Below are positions 18,652-27,761 of a stretch of DNA of 64,000 nucleotides, in pieces (the first letter of the stretch is position 1; every line of letters starts with the position of its first letter). The notes under the pieces were generated by a model. That model made no database searches and was not told the DNA's origin. It saw only the letters and a list, made by a program, of their open reading frames with translations. Position numbers and translations under genes: made by a program. The stretch is from Muribaculum sp. (GTDB taxonomy: Bacteria > Bacteroidota > Bacteroidia > Bacteroidales > Muribaculaceae), in assembly GCA_023667055.1 (NCBI GenBank), contig JAMPAV010000002.1:1-64000 (forward strand). The letters run 5' to 3'.

Positions 18652-18999
18652 AAAAAAAGAAGCGTGAGAGCCGTACCGTTGCCCGTTCCGCTTGTTGAGG
18701 CCCTGGAATTGCCCATTGGAGTAGAACGAGCAAACTTGCAGAGGCCTCACGCAGAATATGCAATATATCCATACATGACATTTTCATGCCATTATGGATT
18801 TTATATACATACCTACATCAGACATCTACTGTTTGCTACATTCTTGACTCCAATTGAAGTTTTCCAGGTTTCAACAAGCCAAGAAAGAGTGTCGAGTAAA
18901 CGCTTCCATATTAAATTTTATAGCCAATGCGTAGGCAGTGGCAATTATCTACATCCCGCCCGCTTTGCCCCGGACCGGGGCCTCTGCGTTGCGGTCTGC
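18652..18999 (-). ncRNA. Structured RNA copy A, upstream of a BspA-like gene (unrecognised class)
   Basis: A roughly 350-nt transcript predicted from a consensus promoter (19005-19035) to a U7 tract at 18658-18652. It aligns with copy B (32347-32680) in conserved blocks separated by diverged ones. Helices: a helix joining segments about 240 nt apart (GCAGAGGCC at 18979-18987 with GGCCTCTGC at 18738-18746); a CCCC/GGGG hairpin with the GGTCC loop near the 5' end; a TCTTGGCT/AGTCAAGA helix; a small hairpin at 18819-18831 with loop UAGAUGU; an ATCCATA/TATGGAT hairpin; and a 3' CGTTC/GAACG helix (18724-18728 with 18684-18688). Several pairs change in a compensatory way in copy B. It may be a 5' leader with an attenuator or a free small RNA; the class is not one I recognise. 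Confidence 0.72.
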
Positions 19000-19004
19000 A
19001 AATG

Positions 19005-19035
19005 CAAAGTTAAGAATAAATGTCGGGATTACAAA
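19005..19035 (-). promoter_or_regulatory. Promoter of structured RNA copy A
   Basis: On the minus strand, TTTG (19032-19035), a 19-base spacer, TAACTTTG (19005-19012). Identical -7 box and spacing to copy B. Confidence 0.8.
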
Positions 19036-19110
19036 ATTTTGGGGAGGAAAATGTGGATTTTTGATGTAGAAAAGGGAAATGAAAGATATTATAGGTAACG
19101 CAGGAAATAT

Positions 19111-19231
19111 TTGTGCATTTTTCACAAGGCGTCCCTCCGGGACTACGGTGCTTCTGAATGGTATTCCCCGGACTTGAAGTCCGGGGTTTTCATACAAATC
19201 AGCCCTCCGGGCTGCGATGAAAATGCACAAA
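19111..19231. repeat. Multi-arm palindromic element
   Basis: An outer inverted repeat (TTGTGCATTTTTCA at 19111 and TGAAAATGCACAA ending at 19231) encloses three perfect or near-perfect hairpins: GTCCCTCCGGGAC (19131-19143), CCCCGGACTTGAAGTCCGGGG-type (19166-19186) and CAGCCCTCCGGGCTG (19200-19214). The layout is that of a folded, possibly mobile, non-coding repeat. No promoter or coding potential supports a gene here. Confidence 0.65.
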
Positions 19232-19252
19232 TACTTTGTACGCTTACTATAG

Positions 19253-19370
19253 TCTTGGGAACACATGGGGACGCGAGGGTATTCTTGGGAACACATGGTA
19301 ACTCTTGGGGATCCGAGGGAACTCTAGGGAACACTTGGAAACACTTGGATACTCGTGGGAACACTTGATA
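19253..19370. repeat. Degenerate short repeats of a TTGGGAACAC-type unit
   Basis: About seven imperfect units based on TTGGGAACACWTGG, spaced 13-20 bases apart, with interspersed variants such as CTTGGGGATCCGAGGG. Units are too irregular and the spacers too short for CRISPR. The rest of the 18609-19478 gene-free stretch holds structured RNA A, its promoter, the multi-arm palindrome and the promoter of the next gene. Confidence 0.55.
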
Positions 19371-19422
19371 AATAGAGTAAATCTGGTGAAAAAGAGCATT
19401 TGAGGAAAAAATGAGATAATAA

Positions 19423-19454
19423 TTTGGAGGGATTGATGATTTAGACTAATTTTG
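19423..19454 (+). promoter_or_regulatory. Promoter of the four-helix-bundle/glycerate kinase pair
   Basis: TTTG (19423-19426), a 20-base spacer, TAATTTTG (19447-19454), 24 bases before the start codon at 19479. Confidence 0.75.
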
Positions 19455-19478
19455 TGGAAAATCTAAAAGTAGAATATC

Positions 19479-19913
19479 ATGGGAGTCGAAATAAAATTTT
19501 CGCAGTCATATTTTTGGCTCAATGCTTGGGTAATGGCCAATATAATTCAATTGGGTACGCAAAGCTTCTGCGATAGATTTGTGGATTATCGGATTGATCC
19601 GGGAAGACGCTTTTATGACCAAATGGTGCTTGCCGCAAGATGTGGTGTCGCTAATATCGCGGAGGGGAGTGCCAGACATTCCACTTCTATTGAAACGGAA
19701 ATGAGGCTACTCGATGTCGCCCGTGCAAGCATCGATGAATTGCAAGGAGACTATTTCAATTTTTTACTTCGTAGAAATTGCCTGGCGTGGTCTATTGGCG
19801 ATTCCAACAGAGAAGCAATTTGGCGAATAAAATTGGATACGCCTCAATATAAAAACAATCTTCTGCATGAGGCATCGAAACATATTCTTCAGCAAAAAAG
19901 TAAAATTTTGTAG
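19479..19913 (+). CDS. Four-helix-bundle suffix-domain protein
   Basis: A 144-residue protein related to the four-helix-bundle family first known from 23S rRNA intervening sequences, in its stand-alone 'suffix' form. The diagnostic core is FYDQMVLAARCGVANIAEGSA, followed by ETEMRLLDVARASIDELQGDY. Function of the family is unknown. The N-terminal 18 residues (MGVEIKFSQSYFWLNAWV) do not look like the family's usual start, but the promoter position supports translation from 19479. It ends 2 bases before glycerate kinase, so the two are co-transcribed and probably translationally coupled. Confidence 0.72.
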   Translation: MGVEIKFSQSYFWLNAWVMANIIQLGTQSFCDRFVDYRIDPGRRFYDQMVLAARCGVANIAEGSARHSTSIETEMRLLDVARASIDELQGDYFNFLLRRNCLAWSIGDSNREAIWRIKLDTPQYKNNLLHEASKHILQQKSKIL

Positions 19914-19915
19914 AT

Positions 19916-21106
19916 ATGAAGGTGGTGGTGGCGATTGATTCGATGAAGGGGTGTCTGGGGTCAGGAGAGGCCTCGGAGGCTTGCGCTATGGGTGTGAGGG
20001 AGAGGATGCCGGGTGCGGAGGTGATTTCTGTGCCGGTGGCGGATGGCGGCGAGGGTACGGCTGCGGCCATTGCTTTTTCGAGAGAGGGGTTAAAAAGGAG
20101 AAAGAGCAGAGTGCAGGGTCCGGACGGGAGAGAAGTGGATGCGGAGTGGTGGATGGATGAGGAGAATAAAAAGGCTTATATGGATATGGCGGCAGCTGTG
20201 GGGTTGATGTTGCTTGCTGAGGATAAACGGAATCCGATGAAGACCACGACCTACGGAGTGGGGCAGTTGATATTGGCGGCCATGGATGAAGGAGCGAAGA
20301 ATATCGTAGTGGGAATGGGAGGGTCTGCCACAGTGGATGGAGGCGTGGGGGCTTGCGAGGCGCTTGGCGTGAGATTTATAAAGAATATTGATTTTTTAGA
20401 ACCGGAACAAAACGCAAGCAATACAAAGGATGCGTTGGAAATTGGAGGCGATGACATCAGAGATATTGATATCAGCGGGATTGATTCGAGACTGAAAGAT
20501 GTGGAAATTTTGCTGGCTTGTGATGTGACGGCTCCATTTACCGGAGAAAAAGGGGCTGCCAGAGTATTCGGGCCACAGAAGGGTGCTAATCCGGTGGAGG
20601 TGGAATTGCTTGAGACAAGGCTGGAGAATATAAGGGAGATAATACTGAAGAAATTTGGGCATGATCTTAACACGACGCCGGCGAGTGGAGCTGCCGGCGG
20701 ATGTGCGGGTGGGCTTGTGGCTCTCGTAGGTGCTAAGATAAAGAAAGGAGCAGAACTGGTGCTCGACTCAATTGGTTTTGACAAAATAATAGAGGATGCG
20801 GATATGATAATCACGGGGGAGGGAAGTGCCGACATTCAGACCCTTATGGGAAAACTTCCATTCGAGATTCTTCAGCGAGGGAAACAAAAGAAGATTCCGG
20901 TAATTCTTGTAGCGGGTAAAATAGAGGATAAAGAAAAATTAGAAGAAGCCGGTTTTGCCAAAGTCATAGATATCAATTCGGAAGAAACAGCATTTAGTAG
21001 CAACACTTCCGGCAAGGATGCCATGAATCCAGCAGTGGCATCTTCAAGGCTTTGCCACATAAACGCGGAAAGTATAATAAAACTTACGGATGAGATTGAA
21101 TATTGA
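19916..21106 (+). CDS. Glycerate kinase (GarK/GlxK type)
   Basis: Phosphorylates D-glycerate with ATP (usually to 2-phosphoglycerate in this family), feeding it into lower glycolysis. The 396-residue protein begins KVVVAIDSMKGCLGSGEASEA and continues with PVADGGEGTAAAI, GMGGSATVDGGVGACEALG, AAGGCAGGLVAL and ITGEGSADIQTLMGKLP, all hallmarks of the type-1 family. It is slightly longer than the usual ~380 residues because of an insertion near residues 155-180 (NIDFLEPEQNASNTKDALEI). Overlapping in transcription with the preceding four-helix-bundle gene; no other glycerate or glyoxylate gene is adjacent. Confidence 0.93.
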   Translation: MKVVVAIDSMKGCLGSGEASEACAMGVRERMPGAEVISVPVADGGEGTAAAIAFSREGLKRRKSRVQGPDGREVDAEWWMDEENKKAYMDMAAAVGLMLLAEDKRNPMKTTTYGVGQLILAAMDEGAKNIVVGMGGSATVDGGVGACEALGVRFIKNIDFLEPEQNASNTKDALEIGGDDIRDIDISGIDSRLKDVEILLACDVTAPFTGEKGAARVFGPQKGANPVEVELLETRLENIREIILKKFGHDLNTTPASGAAGGCAGGLVALVGAKIKKGAELVLDSIGFDKIIEDADMIITGEGSADIQTLMGKLPFEILQRGKQKKIPVILVAGKIEDKEKLEEAGFAKVIDINSEETAFSSNTSGKDAMNPAVASSRLCHINAESIIKLTDEIEY

Positions 21107-21181
21107 TATTAATTCGGGCATTGGTATTCAAATTTTTTGTAATTTTGCAGTCGAATTGAAATAGGTTTAGACAACTCAAAT

Positions 21182-21562
21182 ATGAAGACAGCAATGATAA
21201 CTGTGGGACTGCTTGTGGTCTCCAACACCTTTATGACCATGGCATGGTATGGTCACCTCAAACTGCAGCAGATGGGATGGATCAAGGATTGGCCGCTTTT
21301 TTGCGTGATACTGCTGTCATGGGGTATCGCACTCTTTGAATACTGTTTTATGGTGCCTGCCAACAGAATCGGTTATGTGGAAAATGGAGGACCTTTCTCC
21401 ATGATGCAGCTAAAGGTGGTGCAAGAAGTAATCACACTGACTGTCTTCACGATATTATCCGTGTTTGTGCTTTCGGGCGAAAAGTTACACTGGAATCATG
21501 TAGCAGCGTTTATATGCCTGATAGGAGCGGTATTTTTTGTGTTTCTGCCCACGGGGAAATAA
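21182..21562 (+). CDS. DUF486 small multidrug/metabolite-type membrane protein
   Basis: A 126-residue inner-membrane protein with four predicted helices, matching the DUF486 branch of the drug/metabolite transporter superfamily: VSNTFMTMAWYGHLK, then LLSWGIALFEYCFMVPANRIG, then QLKVVQEVITLTVF. Its substrate is unknown. A TAATTTTG -7 box at 21140-21147 lies upstream, although its -33 partner is poor. It converges on the RND pump operon. Confidence 0.85.
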   Translation: MKTAMITVGLLVVSNTFMTMAWYGHLKLQQMGWIKDWPLFCVILLSWGIALFEYCFMVPANRIGYVENGGPFSMMQLKVVQEVITLTVFTILSVFVLSGEKLHWNHVAAFICLIGAVFFVFLPTGK

Positions 21563-21630
21563 AAGACTGACAATCACGAATGATAGAGAGATATAATAAT
21601 CAAAGGCTGCCGGGGAGGCAGCCTCTGATT

Positions 21631-24600
21631 TTATATGGAGTCGGGATTGGGATTCTTTGGCGGGTTGGCGGGAGCCGGATCCTTGAATAGGCCGGATAGG
21701 TACTTCTCGTTGAGACGCTGCATGAAGTCCCAGAAGGTAGGCACGAATAGAGTGCCGATAAAGGCATTCATCGCCATACCGAATACAACGGCAGTACCGA
21801 GTTCTATACGGCTGTTGGCACCGGCGCCAGTGGCAAACATCATAGGCATGACACCAAAGACGAATGCCAGCGCGGTCATCATGATAGGACGGAAACGAAT
21901 CACTCCCGCATCGTGAGCCGCCTGCATGATAGGTTGTCCTTGTTTGCGGAAGTCCATCGCATATTCTACGATAAGAATTGCATTCTTTGCCGACATACCT
22001 ATCAGCAATATCAATCCAATCTGGGTGTAAACGCTGATCGACTGGTTCATGCAAAGACATCCGAGCACTGTGCCAAGAATTGCAATAGGAGTGGCAAGAA
22101 TCACGGCAATAGGGTCGGTCCAACTTTCATATTGAGCTGCCAAGACAAGGATTGTCATTATGATTGCGAATATGAAGACAAAGGTGATAGTGGTGCCTGA
22201 TTGGGTTTCCTGATATGCCATACCGGTCCAGGCGTAGGAATAATTTTTGCCCAAGGTTTCCTTGACAAGTTCTTCCATGGCCTCAATACCTTCGGAAGAA
22301 GATACACCCTTGGCCGGTGTGACAGTGACGGACGCAGACTCATACATATTGTATCGGTTCACAGTGGCTTGCCCCATCACCGGTTCGAGGCTTGCGAAAG
22401 ATGTGAAGGGTACCATCTCACCGGCAGAATTTCTCACGGAGAGACGAAGAACGTCTTCAATATTCTCGCGCGATTCCATATCGCCTTGCAACCGGACCTG
22501 ATATACACGATCGAACTCCACAAAGTCGTTGACGTAGTTTCCTCCCATGTATCCGCTCAGAGTAGTATAAATGTCGGAAAGAGTGATGCCCATGCTCTTG
22601 GCCTTGTTGCGGTCAACATTCAATTGATATTGAGGCACAACGCCTTGGTACATTGTGGTGAGCGATGAAAAACGAGGGTCCTTGTCAACTGCAATGCGCA
22701 GTTGGTCGATAGCCTTCAGCATTTCAGTGGCACCGAGGGAGTTTATGTCAAGTAGGTTGAGTTCAAGGCCGGCCGACATACCCAAGCCGGGGATAGCCGG
22801 AGGATTTACGGCAAAAATCGAGGCACTTTGAATTTTACTGCCAATTTCGTCGGTCTTTTCAATAATCACATCCACGCTTTCGCTTCTGCCACGGTCTTTC
22901 CATGGTTCGAGCATAACCATCACAGTGGCAGCGTTGGAAGCGGCACCGCCACCCATAATAGAGAAACCGGAAATGGTCATTACATCCTTCACACCGGGGA
23001 TTTTCTTGATTTCAGCGGCAAGCTGATTTGTGACTTTCTCAGTGCGTTCGAGAGAAGCACCGGTGGGAAGTTGCACGGAAGTTATGTAGTAACCCATATC
23101 CTCCGACGGGATGTAGCTGGTAGGCCACTTCATGAATCCCCAGAAAGCGACACCAGCAAGTAGCAGAAACACGATAAGGGATATAGCGGCATGTTTCAGC
23201 ATCACATCCACCACTTTGTCGTAGAGTCCTTCAAACTTCTTCCATCCATAGTTGAACCAACGGTAGATGAAGAAATTTGACTGCTTGCGAGGCTTCAGGA
23301 AGAGAGCGCATAGTGCAGGCGTGAGTGTAAGTGCATTAAAGCCTGAAAATGCAGTGGAAACTGCAATAGTGAGAGCAAACTGCTTATATAGCTGACCGGT
23401 GATTCCCGATACGAATGCAGTGGGAATGAACACTGACAGCAAGACGAGGACCTCACCAACCACAGGCCCTGTGAGTTCCTGCATGGCCTTTTCAGCAGCC
23501 TGATGCCGGGTCATGGATCCTTCATCGACGAGACGTGAGCAGTCTTCCACCACAACTATGGCATCATCGACCACAATGGCAATTGCAAGTACAAGGCCGA
23601 AGAGCGAAAGGGTGTTGAGAGAGAACCCCATTATCTTCATCACTGCAAAGGTGGCAATAAGCGACACAGGGATAGTAATCATCGGGATTACGACAGCACG
23701 CCAGTTTTGCAGGAAGATAAGAATCACAATCATCACGATGAGCGATGTGAGAAGGAATGTCATGAAAAGGTCATGCACTGATTCCTTCACGTAGTCGGTG
23801 GCATTCATGATAATAGAGAAGTGTACTCCGTCGGGCAGATATTGAGACAGACGGTTGAGTTCCTCCTCACATCCCTTTGCGACGTCGAGGGCATTTGCAC
23901 CGGGCAACTGGTTGATGCCTATGGCACAACCGGAAATGCCATTGATTGTGGAACTGTTGGAATAGCTGCTGGATCCGAGGTCGATAGTAGCAACATCCTT
24001 AAGACGCAGCATCTCCGTGCCATCGGTCTTTATGACAATGTTGCCAAACTCCTCAGGAGAAGACAACCGCCCCTTGCTGACAAGCGTATATTCGAACGCT
24101 GTGTTTGCATCCAAAGGGGGCTGTCCTACAGATCCCGCACTAACCTCAATGTTTTGCGACTGAATGGCGGCGGAAATGTCGGATGGGGTTAAGTTGCGAA
24201 TACGCATGGCCTCGGGGTCAAGCCAGATACGCATACTATAGTTGCCTCCACCGAAAGCCTGGACACCACCTACGCCATCCACACGGCTAAGGGGGTTGAT
24301 GAGATTTAGTTCGGCATAGTTGGTAAGATACAAGGCATCGTATCTTTCGGGGTCATCAGCAAGGAGAGCGACAAACATAATCTGGTTGCTTGCCTCCTTG
24401 TTGACACTTACACCTTGTTGAGAAACCTCGGTGGGTAGTGTGCTGCTGATAAGAGAAATACGGTTTTGAACGTCAACTGCGGCCTGGTCGAGGTCTGTGC
24501 CGTTTTTGAAAGTAATGGTCAGTGAGTAGCTGCCATCGGAACCGGAGTTACTGCTCATGTATAGCATTCCCTCCACGCCGTTGACCTGTTGCTCGATAGG

Positions 24601-24792
24601 AACACCTACGGTCTGAGCCACAGTGGTGGCTGAGGCACCGGGGTAGGAAGCAGTTACCATCACGGTGGGTGGCGTGATGTCGGGATACTGTGCCACAGGA
24701 AGGGTGAAATAGCACATAGCACCCGCCAGCACCATAATCACCGCAATTACCGTGGCGAAAATAGGTCGCTCTATGAAGAATTTTGAGAACAT
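21631..24792 (-). CDS. RND efflux pump, inner-membrane subunit (HAE1/AcrB family)
   Basis: A 1053-residue proton-driven exporter, the usual length for AcrB-type pumps. It begins FSKFFIERPIFATVIAVIMVLAG; the proton-relay aspartate pair is in IAIVVDDAIVVVED; the porter domain contains GVGGVQAFGGGNYSMRIWLD; and the second hydrophobic half contains LIGMSAKNAILIVEYA. Twelve transmembrane helices with two large periplasmic loops are expected. With the adaptor and outer-membrane genes upstream it should form a complete envelope-spanning pump for drugs, bile salts or similar amphiphiles. The substrate cannot be told from sequence. Third and last gene of its operon. Confidence 0.96.
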   Translation of the reverse strand: MFSKFFIERPIFATVIAVIMVLAGAMCYFTLPVAQYPDITPPTVMVTASYPGASATTVAQTVGVPIEQQVNGVEGMLYMSSNSGSDGSYSLTITFKNGTDLDQAAVDVQNRISLISSTLPTEVSQQGVSVNKEASNQIMFVALLADDPERYDALYLTNYAELNLINPLSRVDGVGGVQAFGGGNYSMRIWLDPEAMRIRNLTPSDISAAIQSQNIEVSAGSVGQPPLDANTAFEYTLVSKGRLSSPEEFGNIVIKTDGTEMLRLKDVATIDLGSSSYSNSSTINGISGCAIGINQLPGANALDVAKGCEEELNRLSQYLPDGVHFSIIMNATDYVKESVHDLFMTFLLTSLIVMIVILIFLQNWRAVVIPMITIPVSLIATFAVMKIMGFSLNTLSLFGLVLAIAIVVDDAIVVVEDCSRLVDEGSMTRHQAAEKAMQELTGPVVGEVLVLLSVFIPTAFVSGITGQLYKQFALTIAVSTAFSGFNALTLTPALCALFLKPRKQSNFFIYRWFNYGWKKFEGLYDKVVDVMLKHAAISLIVFLLLAGVAFWGFMKWPTSYIPSEDMGYYITSVQLPTGASLERTEKVTNQLAAEIKKIPGVKDVMTISGFSIMGGGAASNAATVMVMLEPWKDRGRSESVDVIIEKTDEIGSKIQSASIFAVNPPAIPGLGMSAGLELNLLDINSLGATEMLKAIDQLRIAVDKDPRFSSLTTMYQGVVPQYQLNVDRNKAKSMGITLSDIYTTLSGYMGGNYVNDFVEFDRVYQVRLQGDMESRENIEDVLRLSVRNSAGEMVPFTSFASLEPVMGQATVNRYNMYESASVTVTPAKGVSSSEGIEAMEELVKETLGKNYSYAWTGMAYQETQSGTTITFVFIFAIIMTILVLAAQYESWTDPIAVILATPIAILGTVLGCLCMNQSISVYTQIGLILLIGMSAKNAILIVEYAMDFRKQGQPIMQAAHDAGVIRFRPIMMTALAFVFGVMPMMFATGAGANSRIELGTAVVFGMAMNAFIGTLFVPTFWDFMQRLNEKYLSGLFKDPAPANPPKNPNPDSI

Positions 24793-24887
24793 ACGGAATA
24801 AATTTTGAATGTGGAATTTTGAATTTTGAATTTCAAAGTCATCTCATAGCAAAAAAACATTTGAGGACAATGAAAACGATGAGAACG

Positions 24888-26012
24888 TCATTTGACCAAT
24901 TCAGGTTTGACTTCCATGCCGTTGCGGACTGAAAGAAGAGCCTCGGTCACGTAGCGGTCGCCGGGTTTAAGGCCTTCATTGACCACGCGCAGTGAGTCTT
25001 GATACAGTTCGCCAATCTTGATAGGGGTATAGACCACCTTGTTGGAATCATTCACAACGTAGAGATATTTACCAAGCTGGTCTGTGCCGATAGATGCATC
25101 CTTGACCATGATAGCTTTGGGGTCAATTCCGTATGGCAGATCCACCGTGATATACATGCCGTCTCTCAATTCATTGTCGATGTTCTTGATAGAACCTTTA
25201 AGTGTCATGGTTCCTGTCGATGAGTTGATAGATGGAGATTCGTAGAACAGATCAGCAGTGTAAGTGTGAGGAAGATTCTGGGTGAACGAAATAGGAATGT
25301 TGCGATATATTGAGTTTTCTTTTCCTCCGTTCATGGAGATCATTTGTTCGTATTGAGCATCCTCAATATCGAAAACGGCAACCATTGTAGTATTGTCGTA
25401 TAGCGTGCAAAGAGTTACCGGAGAACCCTCGCCACTTATGTATGCACCCGGATTGAGAATGTTGGAGGTGATGTAGCCGGTGAATGGCGCTGTGACGGTG
25501 CAATACGAAAGATTCAGGTTGGCCTGGGCCAAATCGGCTTGTGCGCTTTTGATAGCAGCCTGTGCTTGCTCCATGTCTGACTTAGCCTGTATTACCTCAA
25601 TTTGTGAAACGGCATCACTCTTCAGAGCCTCCTTCAATGCCTCATAATTTTTTGAGGCATATTCATATTCACTTTTAGCGTTGGCGAGAGTTGCGGATGC
25701 TGCTGCAACCGCCTGGCGATATTTGGTGGGTTCAATAGTGAACAAAACCTGTCCCTTCTTGACTAATGTCCCGCTGTCATAGTTTTTAGTGAGAAGTTGT
25801 CCGTTGACTCTCCCGACGATGTCGGCACTTATGGATGCGCTTAAAAGACCGGGATAAGTTTTGTGAAGAACAATGGAATCTACCACCGGGTTTGCCACGT
25901 TGATAACCGGTAGAGAATCATTCTCTGCGGTCTTGTCAGTTTTCTTGCAAGCGGTGAGTCCCGTTAGGAGTACTCCTGCTGCACCTATAAGATAAAGTAG
26001 TGTATTTTTCAT
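24888..26012 (-). CDS. RND efflux periplasmic adaptor lipoprotein (AcrA/MexA family)
   Basis: A 374-residue membrane fusion protein. The signal peptide ends in a lipobox (LTGLTAC, cysteine 22), so it is a lipoprotein. The split lipoyl domain has the GQLLTKNYDSGTLVKKGQVLFTIEP-type hairpin half near residue 70 (VNGQLLTKNYDSG) and the second half TVTAPFTGYITSN near 175; between them lies a long alpha-hairpin (about 95-165). The C-terminal beta-barrel and membrane-proximal domains follow. It bridges the inner-membrane pump and the TolC-type channel encoded on either side. Confidence 0.95.
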   Translation of the reverse strand: MKNTLLYLIGAAGVLLTGLTACKKTDKTAENDSLPVINVANPVVDSIVLHKTYPGLLSASISADIVGRVNGQLLTKNYDSGTLVKKGQVLFTIEPTKYRQAVAAASATLANAKSEYEYASKNYEALKEALKSDAVSQIEVIQAKSDMEQAQAAIKSAQADLAQANLNLSYCTVTAPFTGYITSNILNPGAYISGEGSPVTLCTLYDNTTMVAVFDIEDAQYEQMISMNGGKENSIYRNIPISFTQNLPHTYTADLFYESPSINSSTGTMTLKGSIKNIDNELRDGMYITVDLPYGIDPKAIMVKDASIGTDQLGKYLYVVNDSNKVVYTPIKIGELYQDSLRVVNEGLKPGDRYVTEALLSVRNGMEVKPELVK

Positions 26013-26062
26013 AGCAATATATTTTTTCTAAGATGGTTCGTATTGGCTGTGATTGTGCATTT

Positions 26063-27472
26063 CTACTGATTCCAACCTCCACCAAGGGCTTGATAGAGTG
26101 AGACTACTGCAGTAAGGGCATTTTTGCGTGCGGTGATCTGCGAGTCCTGATTTTCAAGATAGCTCATCTGGGCATCAGCAACGTTATTGAAAGGAGTCAG
26201 TCCCTTTTTGTAAAGATCAACGGCAAGATCCAGCGATTCCTTGCTTTGCCTGATTGCTTCTTGTGTGAGATTGTAGGTTTCAATAGATGTCGAGTAGGTG
26301 GTGGTGGCATTTTGTACTTCAATCACTGCATTCATCACAGTGTAGTTGTAAGAATCCACGGCAGCTTCAAGTTGAGCTTTTGCCTCGGCTGTCTTATAGT
26401 TTCGGGCGAGGCCATCGAATAATGTCCAGCTCAAAGTTGGATTTACTTGCCAGTATAGGCTGTGTTTGCCGAAAAGATGTTTTGCTTCGTGCGATTCTGT
26501 GCCAACAGACCCGGAAATGGAGAGTGTGGGTAGGAAATCTTTCTTGGCCACGCCCACCATGGCGGCATATTGCGCGAGTTGGGCCTCGGCTTCTACAATA
26601 TCGGGACGACGTCGGAGAAGGTCGGCAGGTACGCCAAGGTTAGCTCCATATACAATTTCAATGGGACGCCCCGGGACTTCAAGCCAATGGTGAATATCTT
26701 CCGGGTATTGTCCTGTGAGAAGAGCAAGGGAATTGATGGAAGACTCAATCATCGCCATCAGTGATGGGATGGAAGCACGAGTGGTGGAAACCACAATTTC
26801 AGATTGTGTGACTTCAAGTTTGCTTGCTATCCCTGCTTTAAAACGGGCCTCGACTATGGCAAGGACCTTTTCTTGCTCCTTGAGATGCTCGGTGGCAACC
26901 AGCAGTTCTTGCTGATAGGCACGAAGAGCGATATAGGATTTAGCCACATTGGCAGCAAGCGAAACCATCACGCCGTCATATTCAGCTCGTGTGGCATCGT
27001 ATGCCGCTTTTTCAACCTTGACATTCTGAGTTATTTTACCAAAAATGTCAATTTCCCATTGAGCCGACGCACCGAGTGAGAAGTAGTCGAATCCGGATGT
27101 TGGAGAGACCACCGGACCTGTGGCACCTGAATTCTGACCTTTCACCCATCCGGCCGAGAGATTGATTGTAGGGAAATATGCCGCTTTTGCGGCATCCACT
27201 GTTTTCTTTGCCATCTCAATGCGTGCCACAGCAGCTGCGACATTGAAGTTTTGTCGCTCAGCCAATGATATAAGTGAATCCAGGTCGTTGTCACCAAATG
27301 TTTTCCACCAGACATCCTCGGTAGGGAGTTTCTGATTGTATTGCGAGACGTATTCCCATTGATTGGGTAACGAATCGCGCAGCCATTTTGTGGGAGGCTG
27401 AATGGCTAAAGCATTAGCCGCAGAGCAGATAGCGGCTATAATGGTAAGGCATGTTTTAAAGTGTGTTTTCAT
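26063..27472 (-). CDS. RND efflux outer-membrane channel (TolC/NodT family)
   Basis: A TolC-like outer-membrane channel of 469 residues from the chosen start. The start at 27472 (MKTHFKTCLTIIAAICSAANA) is preferred to 27535 because it begins a typical signal peptide cut after ALA; the 21 extra residues upstream lack that character. Two repeated alpha-hairpin/beta-strand halves are visible, with the NodT-type DLLRRRPDIVEAEAQLA and SPTSGFDYFSLGASAQWEIDIFG segments. First gene of the three-gene efflux operon; adaptor follows after 50 bases. Confidence 0.94.
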   Translation of the reverse strand: MKTHFKTCLTIIAAICSAANALAIQPPTKWLRDSLPNQWEYVSQYNQKLPTEDVWWKTFGDNDLDSLISLAERQNFNVAAAVARIEMAKKTVDAAKAAYFPTINLSAGWVKGQNSGATGPVVSPTSGFDYFSLGASAQWEIDIFGKITQNVKVEKAAYDATRAEYDGVMVSLAANVAKSYIALRAYQQELLVATEHLKEQEKVLAIVEARFKAGIASKLEVTQSEIVVSTTRASIPSLMAMIESSINSLALLTGQYPEDIHHWLEVPGRPIEIVYGANLGVPADLLRRRPDIVEAEAQLAQYAAMVGVAKKDFLPTLSISGSVGTESHEAKHLFGKHSLYWQVNPTLSWTLFDGLARNYKTAEAKAQLEAAVDSYNYTVMNAVIEVQNATTTYSTSIETYNLTQEAIRQSKESLDLAVDLYKKGLTPFNNVADAQMSYLENQDSQITARKNALTAVVSLYQALGGGWNQ

Positions 27473-27534
27473 AGCGGAAACGGTTTGAATTTCTGAATTG
27501 CAGATTACGTCATCATGCAAACCATATTTTAACA

Positions 27535-27551
27535 TTTCTATGTAATAGAAA
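27535..27551. promoter_or_regulatory. Inverted repeat upstream of the efflux operon
   Basis: TTTCTA, 5 bases, TAGAAA: a short perfect palindrome 63 bases upstream of the channel gene. It could be an operator, but no regulator gene is adjacent, so this is tentative. The rest of the 290-base gap up to the asparaginase gene holds no convincing gene. Confidence 0.3.
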
Positions 27552-27711
27552 CGTATGAAAACGATTAAGGTTCAAGATGAGGAAGTCTTCAGTTGTCAGT
27601 CAGCAGTTGTGAGTTTTCAATTGGAGGGGGAAGAAAGTATGAGGAAATGGCAAAATGATTATTCTTTTAGTGATAGTATGATGAAGTCAAAAGATTTTTT
27701 TTGGAAAAATG

Positions 27712-27742
27712 TTGGAAGTGATTTGAATTTTTGCTAACTTTG
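27712..27742 (+). promoter_or_regulatory. Promoter of the asparaginase gene
   Basis: TTGG (27712-27715, one mismatch to TTTG), a 19-base spacer, TAACTTTG (27735-27742), 19 bases before the start codon. Confidence 0.65.
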
Positions 27743-27761
27743 CAGTAGAAACCGGTGGAAT

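Noticed and set aside
18652..18999. RNase P RNA, tmRNA or 6S RNA
   Set aside because: The conserved RNase P GAGGAAAGTCC block and the tRNA-like ends of tmRNA are missing; it is longer than 6S RNA, and it is present twice upstream of LRR genes.
18664..19098. 144-residue plus-strand reading frame
   Set aside because: It runs antisense through structured RNA A and its promoter, has no ribosome site or family resemblance, and copy B does not keep the frame open.
19111..19368. Short frames on both strands in the repeat region
   Set aside because: They are translations of palindromes and repeats.
19253..19370. CRISPR array
   Set aside because: Units are imperfect and spacers are only a few bases long and irregular; no cas genes are in the window.
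27555..27737. 60-residue frame before the asparaginase gene
   Set aside because: It runs into the asparaginase promoter, has no recognisable features and no promoter of its own.
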